Part shown: piece after piece, positions 17,302 to 26,746 of the stretch
How positions within the stretch are numbered: position 1 is the first letter of the stretch
How the letters are laid out: each line of letters opens with the position of its first letter
Assembly (NCBI RefSeq): GCF_902489635.1
Contig: NZ_CABUAN010000012.1
Location: forward strand, 1-47,797
Direction: 5' to 3'
DNA: 47,797 bases
Origin: an uncultured Porphyromonas sp.
GTDB lineage: Bacteria > Bacteroidota > Bacteroidia > Bacteroidales > Porphyromonadaceae
Program-made: the position numbers and the translations under genes
Notes under the pieces: generated by a model
Databases searched by the model: none
What the model saw: only the letters and a program-made list of their open reading frames with translations
Told to the model about the DNA's origin: nothing

Positions 17302-18582
17302 ATGCGTATAGGACACGAATACTTCTCCGAGATCATAGACAATCTCAAGCGCAACCGCCTGCGCACCTTCCTGACAGGCTTTGCCGTAGCGTGGGGAATC
17401 ATCTTTCTAGTCATCCTCCTCAGCATCGGCGTGGGGCTCAACCGTGGTATCTCTAAGAGTGCTAATGCGGGCGACACGGAGCCAAACTACGGCATATACT
17501 TTGGCGTCTGGATGACCAACCTCCCTTACCAGGGTTACCCAGCCGGTCGGTGGCTGTTCCTCGCTGAGTCGCAGTTCGAACAGTTGCAGGAGATGGTGCC
17601 GGCTATTGAAGACATCGCACCCCGCCTTAGGTCTTGGAATAAGATAACCTACGCATCACAGGTGACCGAGGGGTCGGTAAAGGGTATCGGTGCCAACTAT
17701 TTCGGGCACTTCGAGACTCGTGTCAAGATGCTGGCGGGACGTGGCATCAATGGCAACGACGTATATAATAAGGAGAAGACACTCCTCATCAGCTCCTCCG
17801 ATGCGCTGAAGCTCTTTGGCACTGATCGGTACGAGGAGGCGGTTGGCAAAAGCGTCTCCGTCGACAATGTCTCCTTTACCGTGGTGGGTGTCTACGAAGC
17901 TCAGCAAAACCAATCGGCATCCTATATGCCGAGCAGCACCTTTACCATGATTGATTCCAATGATCAGCGTATCGATGGTGGCTATATCTATGCGCCTACG
18001 ATACGGAGCAAGAAGGATTTCGAGGCTTTCGACAAGGAACTCCTCAAAGCACTCAGCTCGATACTCTCCTTCTCGCCCGATGATGATCAGGCGATGTACT
18101 CCTACTCAAACTATGTCAACAACGAGCGGTATAATAAGGTAGTCAACTACTTCTACCTCTTCCTCTGGATCGTCGGGTTGAGTACGCTCCTCATCGGCAT
18201 CGTCGGCGTGAGCAACATCATGCTGGTCACGGTGCGGGAGCGATACAAAGAGATCGGCATACGCAAGGCATTGGGCGCCAAGCCCCGTGACATCCTAGCG
18301 ATGATTATGGTCGAGAGCCTCCTCATCACGGCGGTGGCGGGTGCTATCGGGCTGGTCATTGCCGTGGGGCTCGTCGCTCTGGGCGACTATCTCGTGACCG
18401 CTTACCACATTGGCGAGATGTCCATTATGGGCGAGACGATCCACCTTTTTGACACACCAGTCCTCTCACCACAGATGGCGCTGGGCATCCTCGTTGTGAT
18501 GATCATTGCGGGGATCGTGGCGGGCTACACGCCAGCTCGTAGAGCGATACGTATATCCGCTATTGAAGCGATGAGAGATTAG
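17302..18582 (+). CDS. MacB-type ABC permease (first of two)
   Basis: The 426-residue FtsX/MacB-fold permease has one transmembrane helix near residues 21-45, a large extracytoplasmic domain (about 50-270), and three C-terminal helices (about 270-295, 325-355, 385-410). The cytoplasmic segment VRERYKEIGIRKALGA and the terminal ARRAIRISAIEAMRD are typical of the family. It shares layout with the next gene but differs widely in sequence, so the two probably form a heterodimer over the single ATPase. The exported substrate is unknown. Confidence 0.9.
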   Translation: MRIGHEYFSEIIDNLKRNRLRTFLTGFAVAWGIIFLVILLSIGVGLNRGISKSANAGDTEPNYGIYFGVWMTNLPYQGYPAGRWLFLAESQFEQLQEMVPAIEDIAPRLRSWNKITYASQVTEGSVKGIGANYFGHFETRVKMLAGRGINGNDVYNKEKTLLISSSDALKLFGTDRYEEAVGKSVSVDNVSFTVVGVYEAQQNQSASYMPSSTFTMIDSNDQRIDGGYIYAPTIRSKKDFEAFDKELLKALSSILSFSPDDDQAMYSYSNYVNNERYNKVVNYFYLFLWIVGLSTLLIGIVGVSNIMLVTVRERYKEIGIRKALGAKPRDILAMIMVESLLITAVAGAIGLVIAVGLVALGDYLVTAYHIGEMSIMGETIHLFDTPVLSPQMALGILVVMIIAGIVAGYTPARRAIRISAIEAMRD

Positions 18583-18608
18583 TAACACCCTAGCGTAAAG
18601 ACTGTACT

Positions 18609-19868
18609 ATGAGACTATTTGATCGAGACATCTGGGGTGAAGCTTTTCACTCCTTACGAACGAATCGCAAGCGTTCCATCGCAACCGCCTTCGGTATCTT
18701 CTGGGGCATCCTGATGCTGGTCATCTTGATGAGCTTGAGCCAAGGTTTCTCCAACGGCATGCGCAAGCAGCTAGATGGTATCTCAAGCAATACCACTGTG
18801 CTCTACTGCTCCACGACCAGTAAGCCGTACAAAGGTTACCCCACCGATCGCTGGTGGTCGCTCTCAGTGAGCGATATAGCCAACCTCCAGAAGCGTTTCC
18901 CCGAGATAGAGACGACAGCTGCTATGCAGCAAGGCTCGTGGAACACACCCGTCAGCTACGGCACCAAGAGTACGACAGCACCGCTCTACTCCGCCTGGGC
19001 CTCTTATGACCAGATCGTCTACTCAACCCTCTTAGCTGGACGACGGCTCAACGAGAGCGACGAGCAGCAGCACCGTCGTAACTGCACCATCGGTGAGGAG
19101 GTGAGCCAGAAGTTCTTCGCTTCGCACGAGGAGGCATTGGGCAAGGTTATCAATATTGACGGCTCTTACTACACCGTCGTGGGAGTCCTCAAGAGCAAGT
19201 CTAAAGGGATGAATATCAATGGCTCTGAAGAGCAAAAGGTACGTATCCCCTACACGATCCTTACCGCATCGCTCGGCCAGAGCAATGAGGTCTACCAAGT
19301 TATCTACTCGCTCCATGGCGATGGTAAGGATAGCAAAGCGATCAACGACCGCATCAAAGCCTACATCCGCTCTACCCACGACATAGCACCAGACGATGAG
19401 AGCGCCATAGGTGAGTTCAACATCTCAGAGATCTTCACCGCCCAAAACTCTATGATGTGGGGTGTCGAGGTCTTCGTCTGGTTCATCGGTATCGGCACGC
19501 TCCTCTCGGGCATCATCGGCATTAGCAATATCATGCTCGTCTCCGTCAAGGAGCGCACCCGCGAGATCGGCATACGCCGTGCACTCGGTGCGCAGCGCAA
19601 AGACATCGTACGACTCATCCTCCTAGAGAGCGGCATGCTGAGCCTCCTCGCGGGGCTCCTAGGTCTTCTCCTCGGTGTGGGGATCATGTCTGTCGTCGCA
19701 CAGATCACCGCTTCTATGGGAACCGAGATGCTGGTCAATCCGCTGATCCCCTTTGGCACAGCGATTGGCGCACTCCTCTTCATCGTCATCGGTGGCGTGG
19801 TGGGCGGTCTCTTGCCACTCAAGAAAGCACTCGAGATTCGCTCCATCGAAGCGATTCGTGAGGAGTAA
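18609..19868 (+). CDS. MacB-type ABC permease (second of two)
   Basis: The 419-residue FtsX/MacB-fold protein has the same plan as its neighbour: an N-terminal helix (about 22-45), a periplasmic domain, then three helices near the C-terminus with VKERTREIGIRRALGAQRKD and the final KKALEIRSIEAIREE. It starts 26 bp after the first permease. Having two permeases and one separate ATPase, instead of fused MacB, matches a split Bacteroidota version of MacAB. Confidence 0.9.
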   Translation: MRLFDRDIWGEAFHSLRTNRKRSIATAFGIFWGILMLVILMSLSQGFSNGMRKQLDGISSNTTVLYCSTTSKPYKGYPTDRWWSLSVSDIANLQKRFPEIETTAAMQQGSWNTPVSYGTKSTTAPLYSAWASYDQIVYSTLLAGRRLNESDEQQHRRNCTIGEEVSQKFFASHEEALGKVINIDGSYYTVVGVLKSKSKGMNINGSEEQKVRIPYTILTASLGQSNEVYQVIYSLHGDGKDSKAINDRIKAYIRSTHDIAPDDESAIGEFNISEIFTAQNSMMWGVEVFVWFIGIGTLLSGIIGISNIMLVSVKERTREIGIRRALGAQRKDIVRLILLESGMLSLLAGLLGLLLGVGIMSVVAQITASMGTEMLVNPLIPFGTAIGALLFIVIGGVVGGLLPLKKALEIRSIEAIREE

Positions 19869-19913
19869 ACCAACATTCAACTATAGGTAAAAACAAACAC
19901 AACATAAAGAACT

Positions 19914-21026
19914 ATGAAAGCTAAGCGTATCTTCAAACTTTCCCTTTGGGTCATCTTCGGCCTGCTCGTCATCATGACCTTCGTCTTCCTCTATAAGAAG
20001 GCACAGCCCCAGGCGACCATCTACTCGGTAGAGACGGTGACCCGCGTCCCCTCTATCCAGCGCTCTATCATCCTCACTGGCAAGATAGCTCCTCGCAACG
20101 AGGTGATGATCGTGCCACAGCTCAACGGCATCATCGCCGAGATCATGAAGAAGCCTGGCGACCTCGTCAAGGCAGGCGACATCATCGCGCGTATCAAGGT
20201 GGTTCCCGAGATGGGTTCGGTCAATCAGGCAGAGTCGCAGGTAGAGATAGCAAAGATTGCTCTCGACGAGGCAGAGCAGAAGTACAAGATAGCGACCGAA
20301 CTGCACCAGCAGGGGATTGTAGCCGAGGAGGAGTATGCCACAACCAAGGCTAACTACCTACAAGCTAAGGAGCGCCTCGAGAGTGCTAAGGATGCTTACA
20401 ACATCGTCCTCACTGGCATGAGCCAGCGCAACGCTCAGGGCTCTACGACACTCGTGCGCAGTACGGTAGACGGGACGATACTTGACATACCAGTCAAGGA
20501 GGGTAACTCGGTCATTCAGGCCAACTCTTTCAACGCTGGTACTACCATCGCCACCATCGCCGACATGACGGAGATGATCTTCATCGGCAAGGTGGACGAG
20601 GTCGACATCGCTCGTGTCGCTACGGGACTACCTGTCACGGTGCGCATCGGAGCGATCGAGGGTTCCGCCTTCTCGGGCGTCGTCGAGTACATCTCGCCCA
20701 AGACAATCCAGCAGCAGCAAGGCACGCAGTACGAGCTCAAGGCCGCCATCACCATCGACGACTACAGCCGCATACGCTCCGATATGAGTGCCAATGCGGA
20801 GCTTATCACTGACCAGGTCTCCAACGTCCTAGCTGTCCCCGAGGGCGCACTTCAGTTTGAGGGTGACAAGGTCTATGTCGAGGTGGTCACCTCCGACGCT
20901 GACCCGAAGCATCTGCAGACGGAGCGCCGTGAGATCCAGACCGGTATCAGCAATGGTAGCCTCATCGAGGTCAAGAGTGGTCTCAAGGAGGGCGAAAAGG
21001 TCAAGGGCACTCCAGTAGCAGCCTAA
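19914..21026 (+). CDS. MacA/HlyD-type periplasmic adaptor protein
   Basis: The 370-residue membrane-fusion protein has one N-terminal membrane anchor (about 9-27), a split barrel-sandwich (lipoyl-like) domain (IAPRNEVMIVPQLNGIIAEI), and a coiled-coil hairpin about residues 105-160 rich in A, E, K and Q. A second lipoyl half (STVDGTILDIPVKEGNSV) and beta-barrel and membrane-proximal domains follow. It should link the inner-membrane permeases to the TolC-like protein encoded next. The gap to that gene (342 bp) is unusually long and filled by a palindrome array. Confidence 0.92.
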   Translation: MKAKRIFKLSLWVIFGLLVIMTFVFLYKKAQPQATIYSVETVTRVPSIQRSIILTGKIAPRNEVMIVPQLNGIIAEIMKKPGDLVKAGDIIARIKVVPEMGSVNQAESQVEIAKIALDEAEQKYKIATELHQQGIVAEEEYATTKANYLQAKERLESAKDAYNIVLTGMSQRNAQGSTTLVRSTVDGTILDIPVKEGNSVIQANSFNAGTTIATIADMTEMIFIGKVDEVDIARVATGLPVTVRIGAIEGSAFSGVVEYISPKTIQQQQGTQYELKAAITIDDYSRIRSDMSANAELITDQVSNVLAVPEGALQFEGDKVYVEVVTSDADPKHLQTERREIQTGISNGSLIEVKSGLKEGEKVKGTPVAA

Positions 21027-21106
21027 CCGACCGAAGATCATTTATAGCCCTACTTCTGTCTGATTCTACCACTCAATAGATGAGAAGGTTACGAGTTCCA
21101 AAACTT

Positions 21107-21274
21107 TTCCAGCCTTGGAACTAAAAAGTTCCAAGGGAGGAACTAAAGAGTTCCAACGGAGGAACTAAAGAGTTCCAACGGAGGAACTAGAACTTTCCAA
21201 GGGTGGAAAATAAAATTTCCAAGGGAGGAAAATAAGTTTTCCAAGGGAGGAAAAGTTTCTTTCCAACGGAGGAA
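21107..21274 (+). repeat. Phased palindrome array, eight TTCC-N6-GGAA units at exactly 22 bp
   Basis: Eight 14-bp inverted units have centres at 21113.5, 21135.5, 21157.5, 21179.5, 21201.5, 21223.5, 21245.5 and 21267.5. Unit cores are mostly AACGGA or AAGGGA, all in one orientation; spacers are A-rich. It lies inside the exporter operon between the adaptor and TolC-like genes, so it would be transcribed. The rest of the gap (21027-21106, 21275-21368) shows no gene. Confidence 0.93.
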
Positions 21275-21368
21275 AGCGAAAGCTCTCCCCAGCAACCCGC
21301 CAGAACCCGACCTACTCCGATCATCAGACAGCTGTAGCGCACGCAAATCATTTAGACAAGACAATCCT

Positions 21369-22721
21369 ATGCTTACACTTCGTCATATCTTTCCCTTAGC
21401 CCTACTGGTCGCGGGGAGCTTTACCCTAGCAGCGCAGCAGAGCTGGACGCTGCAGCAGTGCATCGACCACGCCGTCGCTCACAGCATCACGGTCGAGGAG
21501 GCACGCCTACGCTTAGCGGGTAGTGAGCAGCAGCTCGCCACCACGCAGCACAGTTACCTGCCCTCGCTCTCGGCGAGTGCTAGCCAGAGCGTCAGCCTCG
21601 GACGTAGTGCCGACAAGACGGGCGTCATCGGCGATCAATCCTCAAGCAGCACCTCCTTTGGGGCAAATCTCTCGTGGGACGTTTTCTCCGGCATGGCTCG
21701 TCCTAAGGCTACGGAGATAGCGCGTCTCAATCTAGACGCTGCGACCGCTGGACTCTCATACGCCAAGGAGCAGATCGGGCTACAGGTGGCTGAGGGGTAC
21801 TACAACTTGCTCTTCCGCCAAGAGCTAATCCACGTGGCCGATGAACAGCTTAAGCTAACCCGCGAGACGCTCACGAAGACGGCGGCACTGGTTCAGGCGG
21901 GTAAGTGGTCTCGTGACAAACTCGCTGAGGTGGAGGCGCAACTCGCTAAGGACAGCGTCAACTACCTCCGCGCCTGTAGCGATACGGAGCTGGCGCGTCA
22001 TCAGCTGGCGCTCATCATCGAGTTGCCCGACTATACGGCTCTGCAGATCACCTTGCCCGATGTCAAGAGCCTCAGCGCTACGCCCGCTCCCGAGCTGGCG
22101 CTGGCTGACGATGCGCTCCTCGAGCAAGCGCGCACGATGCGTCCCGAGATGGAGCAGGCAAGGCTACAGCTACAAGTGGCAGAGCGACAGATCGGACTGG
22201 AGCAGACGGGCTACATACCGAAGGTCTCCTTTGGCGCAGGCTACAACACGGGCTATTACTACATCCTGAATGAGAAGTTACGGCAGTTTAACCAGCCTTT
22301 TGGGGATCAGATGCGCAACAACGGACGCTACTTCGTTGGGCTTTCGCTCTCTGTGCCCATCTTTGATGCGATGCGCACGGCAGACAATGTGGCGCAGGCT
22401 CGTCTCCGTTACTCCGACCAGCAGATCGCTCTGCGCAAGGTGGACAAAGAGCTCACACAGCAGCTCTACACGGCTCAGATCAACGCCCGTGCCGCTTACA
22501 GTCAGATAGCCGCTGCCCAGCGGGCGACCGAGTCGGCCGAGACGGCACTGCACTATGCGCAGATCAGCTACGAGGCGGGACGTGCCTCTTCGTACGAACT
22601 GGCCGAGGCGCAGAATCGTCACTTCGTCGCTCAGAGCGAAGAACTCCGCGCTCGCTACGACTACCTCTACCGTGTGCTCGTACTGCACAGCTATATCTCT
22701 CCCGCAGAGGAGACTAAGTAA
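21369..22721 (+). CDS. TolC-family outer-membrane factor
   Basis: The 450-residue protein begins with a signal peptide (MLTLRHIFPLALLVAGSFTLAAQQ, cleavage likely after AAQ or AQQ). It holds two outer-membrane-efflux repeats, each with long alanine- and glutamine-rich helices; AELALADD-type and RPEMEQARLQLQVAERQ segments mark the junction. It should form the trimeric outer-membrane channel of the exporter encoded just upstream. The next gene starts 28 bp after its stop, so the second ABC system may be read from the same transcript. Confidence 0.92.
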   Translation: MLTLRHIFPLALLVAGSFTLAAQQSWTLQQCIDHAVAHSITVEEARLRLAGSEQQLATTQHSYLPSLSASASQSVSLGRSADKTGVIGDQSSSSTSFGANLSWDVFSGMARPKATEIARLNLDAATAGLSYAKEQIGLQVAEGYYNLLFRQELIHVADEQLKLTRETLTKTAALVQAGKWSRDKLAEVEAQLAKDSVNYLRACSDTELARHQLALIIELPDYTALQITLPDVKSLSATPAPELALADDALLEQARTMRPEMEQARLQLQVAERQIGLEQTGYIPKVSFGAGYNTGYYYILNEKLRQFNQPFGDQMRNNGRYFVGLSLSVPIFDAMRTADNVAQARLRYSDQQIALRKVDKELTQQLYTAQINARAAYSQIAAAQRATESAETALHYAQISYEAGRASSYELAEAQNRHFVAQSEELRARYDYLYRVLVLHSYISPAEETK

Positions 22722-22749
22722 AGTCAGACCCCTAAACTTCGCAACAGTT

Positions 22750-23667
22750 ATGTATTCGCACTCAGATACCCACCTCACCGCAGAGCCTCTGGTTCAGGCT
22801 CAGGAGGTATGCTTCTCTTATGGCCGGCACCCGCTCTTTAGGGGTGTAAGCTTTACCCTGCCCGCAGGCTCTATCACAGGGCTCCTAGGCAAAAACGGCG
22901 AGGGCAAGACGACCCTCCTCAAGCTGCTCTCAGGACTGCTCCTAGCTAAGGGCGGTTCGCTCACCGTACTCGGGCACTCCAGCAGAAAGCGCTCGGTGCC
23001 ACTCCTCCGAGAGCTCTACTACCTTCCCGAGGAGGTGCAGCTACCCGCCACCTCTGCCGTCCAGTACCTCGACGGCGCGGGGCAGTTTTACCCAAACTAT
23101 GATGCCACACTGGCTCGTCAGCTGCTGCAGGACTTTGACGTGCCACCCACCAACAACTTGCGCCGCCTCTCGATGGGACAGAAGAAGAAGGTAGCACTCG
23201 TGCTGGCGCTCTCTCTGCGGGTGCCGTTGCTGCTCCTCGACGAACCGACCAATGGCCTGGACATCCCGTCAAAGAGCAAGTTTCGCCAGCTCCTCGTGCA
23301 GCACATCTCTGACGAACAGACCGTGCTGATCAGCACCCACCAGGTGCGTGACCTAGAGCAAATGATAGATCGTCTGGTCGTGCTACACCAAAACCAGATC
23401 ATCTGCAACGAGACGATCGCTCGCCTTGAGAGTGTCTTCTACTGCGGCACCGCTGCCGAGGCTCCTCACGTAGCTCCGCTCTATAGCGAGCCCTCCGTAT
23501 GGGGAGAGGTCGTGATGACGCCCCGCACGGCAGAGGCTGCAGAGACGGGAGGCTTCTCGATGGAGCTCTTCTTCAACGCTCTGATGTACAACACCCAAGC
23601 GGTACTACAGCACTTGTCCCAACCAGCAAACGATACACTCACCCCACAAGCCCCTCTATCACTATGA
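22750..23667 (+). CDS. ABC transporter ATP-binding protein (GntR-linked system)
   Basis: The 305-residue ATPase has Walker A GLLGKNGEGKTT, signature LSMGQKKKV, Walker B LLLLDEPTNGLD and the H-loop ISTHQV. The C-terminal extension of about 90 residues has no recognised domain. The frame is open from 22555, but the ATG at 22750 comes after the tolC stop and just before the ABC domain, so it is chosen. The next gene overlaps it by 4 bp. With the permease and the GntR regulator it forms a small ABC system of unknown substrate, of a type often linked to envelope stress or peptide antibiotics. Confidence 0.88.
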   Translation: MYSHSDTHLTAEPLVQAQEVCFSYGRHPLFRGVSFTLPAGSITGLLGKNGEGKTTLLKLLSGLLLAKGGSLTVLGHSSRKRSVPLLRELYYLPEEVQLPATSAVQYLDGAGQFYPNYDATLARQLLQDFDVPPTNNLRRLSMGQKKKVALVLALSLRVPLLLLDEPTNGLDIPSKSKFRQLLVQHISDEQTVLISTHQVRDLEQMIDRLVVLHQNQIICNETIARLESVFYCGTAAEAPHVAPLYSEPSVWGEVVMTPRTAEAAETGGFSMELFFNALMYNTQAVLQHLSQPANDTLTPQAPLSL

Positions 23668-24539
23668 ACCAATCTGCTAATTTTACGACCGCTGCGCCTA
23701 AGACGGGCGGCAGCTCCTTTAGCTTCAAGCGGCTCGGCCAGCTCCTGCGGCTGGACTTCGCCTTTCACCATAGACAGTGGCTACAGATCCTGATCGGTGG
23801 CTTTCTCGCAGCCTCTATACCTGTGGTCGTCTCGGTGCTAACTAGCTTACTCTTTGGGACGGGTGGCAGTGAATTCTCCGCCCGTAGCGTGTACTTTGCC
23901 TGCCTATACTGTAGCCTTCTAGCGGTCTCTCTCGGTGTGATGATCAGCTACAACCAGCGTGTCAATGCCCCGCTCTCACCACTCTATCTACAGATACCCG
24001 CCTCAGCCACGGAGAAGTACATATCGCTCCTCCTCCTGACGCTGGTACTGCACATCATCACGCCTATCTTGGGGGTAATCGCCTGGACTGTCTACATGCT
24101 TATATGGGCTCTGATGGAGGGTAGTCAGGTACTCGCCCTTTATCCTCAGATCCTCACAGATCCGCTAGGCTATGACAATGAGTCGCTACAGTATGCGTGG
24201 AGTGTCAGCCTGATGATAGGTATGCAGCTGGCGGGCTATGCCACTTACCTCTACTGTATCATCTCGGCGCGCAAACCCCTACGTGCAGTCCTGCGCTTCC
24301 TAGGGATCGGCTTTGGGATCTTCGTTGTCTCGATGCTTGGCGTGAGTATGATGATTCATTTACTAGACATTGGTACTATAAGCCCTGATGAGACAGAGCG
24401 TTATCTCGTCTTCTACTTGCGCAATGGCGATGAACTCAGCATCTCGCTCCTCGCCATGACGATACCAGTCTACCTCTACGCCTTTGTGATGGTCTGGCTA
24501 GGCCTGCGCTCGCTACGACGCAAGCAGGTCAAGGCGTAA
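23664..24539 (+). CDS. ABC transporter permease-like membrane protein
   Basis: The 291-residue protein has about six hydrophobic segments (near residues 40-60, 75-95, 120-150, 175-200, 210-235 and 260-280). No strong family motif is recognised. The role is inferred from its position: the start codon overlaps the stop of the ATPase gene (ATGA) and a GntR-type regulator follows 19 bp later. The frame extends upstream to 23499, but that part lies inside the ATPase gene. Confidence 0.75.
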   Translation: MNQSANFTTAAPKTGGSSFSFKRLGQLLRLDFAFHHRQWLQILIGGFLAASIPVVVSVLTSLLFGTGGSEFSARSVYFACLYCSLLAVSLGVMISYNQRVNAPLSPLYLQIPASATEKYISLLLLTLVLHIITPILGVIAWTVYMLIWALMEGSQVLALYPQILTDPLGYDNESLQYAWSVSLMIGMQLAGYATYLYCIISARKPLRAVLRFLGIGFGIFVVSMLGVSMMIHLLDIGTISPDETERYLVFYLRNGDELSISLLAMTIPVYLYAFVMVWLGLRSLRRKQVKA

Positions 24540-24558
24540 CCTCTCTAATCTAGTAATC

Positions 24559-24948
24559 ATGATCACACCACATTTTAATCCGCAAGTAGTCATCTACGCT
24601 CAGATAGAGCAGCGCATCAAGGAGAAGATCCTCTCGGGGGCGTACCCCGCCGGGACGCAGATCCCGAGCGTGCGCCAGCTGGCTGCCGAGCTGGAGACCA
24701 ATGCCAATACGATCTTTAGAGCTTATGAGAACCTGCAGAACGAGGGACTCATCTATCCGAAGAAAGGGCTCGGTCTCTATGTCTCCGAAACGGCCGAGAT
24801 GCTCCTACGTGATGAGGCTTATCGCGTGCTAACCGAGGAGGAGCTCCCCGAACTCTTTGCTCAGCTCAAGGTGCTTAACATGGACATCCTAGAGGTGGTC
24901 AGACGGCACGCTGACTGGGTGAAGCAGCAGGGAGACCCTGACGCTTAG
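24559..24948 (+). CDS. GntR-family (YtrA-like) transcription regulator
   Basis: The 129-residue regulator has an N-terminal winged helix of the GntR type: YAQIEQRIKEKILSGAYPAG, IPSVRQLAAELETNANTIFRAYENLQNEGLI. The short C-terminal part (about 50 residues) is the size found in the YtrA subgroup, which controls neighbouring ABC transporters. It lies 19 bp after the permease gene and probably controls this operon. A strong terminator-like hairpin follows at 25006-25039. Confidence 0.88.
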   Translation: MITPHFNPQVVIYAQIEQRIKEKILSGAYPAGTQIPSVRQLAAELETNANTIFRAYENLQNEGLIYPKKGLGLYVSETAEMLLRDEAYRVLTEEELPELFAQLKVLNMDILEVVRRHADWVKQQGDPDA

Positions 24949-25005
24949 CCCGCCTCCGCTTTAATCCGCAATCTTTACTTTTTCAAAAACAGCGTTAGTT
25001 AAAAC

Positions 25006-25039
25006 AAGAGACTGCCACTCCTAGGAGCGACAGTCTCTT
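25006..25039. terminator. Bidirectional terminator between the GntR gene and pntB
   Basis: AAGAGACTG and CAGTCTCTT form a perfect 9-bp stem; the loop holds a smaller CTCCTAGGAG palindrome. An A-rich stretch lies on one side and TCTTATATT on the other, so it can serve both converging genes. Confidence 0.8.
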
Positions 25040-25090
25040 CTTATATTACTGGCGAAAGGCTGAGAGCCTTTGCCACTGTATGGTTGCTAA

Positions 25091-26746
25091 CTAGAGCGTG
25101 TCGATCAGGTCGCTGAGCGTCTTCTTGGCATCGCCAATGAGTAGCGTCACGCCCTCGCTACGGCTGTAGAGCGGGTTCTCGACACCCGCGTAACCAGGCT
25201 TGAGATCGTAGTTGCAGATGATCACCTGCTTGGCTTGATCTACGTTGAGGACCGGCATACCATAGATAGGCGTCCCCTCGGCATTGCGAGCAGCGGGGTT
25301 GAGAACGTCGTTAGCGCCGATGACGATAACTGCATCGGTATTGGCAAACTGGTCGTTGATCGCCTCCATCTCGTAAAGACTATCGTAGTCCACATTAGCC
25401 TCAGCGAGGAGTACGTTCATGTGTCCTGGCATACGACCAGCCACTGGGTGGATCGCATACTTGACATCGGCACCGCTCTTGGCGAGCTTGTCGGCCAGAT
25501 GCTTGACCTCTTGCTGGGCTTGCGCTAGTGCCATACCGTATCCCGGCACGATGATGACGCTCTTAGCGTTGTGCAGTACCTCCGTAGCGGACTGGAGTGG
25601 CGTTGCGCTGCTGGTAGCTGCAGAAGCCGCAGAAGCTGCGGGAGCTGCGGGAGCTGCGGGGGCACTCTCCGCATGATCCAAGCGATCCATCAGGTTGGAG
25701 AGCGTTGCCTTAGCATCGCCTAGACAGAGCGCTACGCCCTCGCCACGGCTGTAGAGTGGGTTCTCGACACCAGCGTAGCCAGGCTTGAGATCGAAGTTGC
25801 AGATGATCACCTGCTTGGCTTGATCTACGTTGAGGACTGGCATACCATAGATAGGCGTCCCCTCGGCATTGCGTGCTGCGGGGTTGAGCACGTCGTTAGC
25901 ACCGATGACGATGACTGCATCGGTATTGGCAAACTGATCGTTGATCGCCTCCATCTCGTAGAGACTATCGTAGTCCACATTAGCCTCGGCAAGGAGTACG
26001 TTCATGTGTCCCGGCATACGACCAGCCACGGGGTGGATGGCGTACTTGACATCGGCACCGCCCTTGGCGAGCTTGTCGGCTAGCTGCTTGACCTCCTGCT
26101 GTGCTTGCGCTAGTGCCATACCGTAGCCTGGCACGATGATGACGCGCTTAGCTCCACGGAGCATACCTGCTGCCTGAGAGATGGGATCGCTTGCGGAACT
26201 GCTGCTAGCGGGCTCTGCGGTCGCTGCTGAGCTCTCCAGCCCAGAGAGAATCTGATCGATCGTAGCCTTAGCATCGCCTAGGCAGAGCGCTACGCCCTCG
26301 CCACGGCTGTAGAGTGGGTTTTCGACACCAGCGTAACCAGGCTTGAGATCGTAGTTACAGATGATGACCTGCTTGGCTTGATCTACGTTGAGGACCGGCA
26401 TACCGTAGATAGGCGTCCCCTCAGCATTGCGAGCAGCGGGGTTGAGTACATCGTTAGCACCGATGACGATGACAGCATCGGTATTGGCAAACTGATCGTT
26501 GATCGCTTCCATCTCGTAGAGACTATCGTAGTCCACATTAGCTTCAGCGAGGAGTACGTTCATGTGTCCCGGCATACGACCAGCCACAGGGTGGATCGCA
26601 TACTTAACATCGGCACCGCCCTTGGTGAGCTTGTCGGCTAGCTGCTTGACCTCCTGCTGTGCTTGCGCAAGAGCCATACCGTAGCCTGGCACGATGATGA
26701 CGCGCTTAGCACCACGGAGCATCGCAACAGCCTGATCGATAGGAGA
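25091..26746 (-). repeat. Three tandem direct copies of the domain III coding unit
   Basis: Coding copies lie at about 26240-26746 (first), 25673-26191 (second) and 25091-25606 (third). They are in frame and separated by linker codons. Conserved stretches are nearly the same in DNA, with single-base differences, many silent. Confidence 0.92.

Noticed and set aside
21107..21274. CRISPR array
   Set aside because: Units of 14 bp with 8-bp A-rich spacers, palindromic throughout and no unique spacers; no cas genes in the window.
25235..26641. Three similar plus-strand frames of about 87-97 codons inside pntB
   Set aside because: They are antisense shadows of the three domain III copies.
25091..26746. 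Assembly artefact as cause of the pntB triplication
   Set aside because: The copies differ by many silent changes and have three different linkers, which simple read misplacement would not create. Long reads would settle it.
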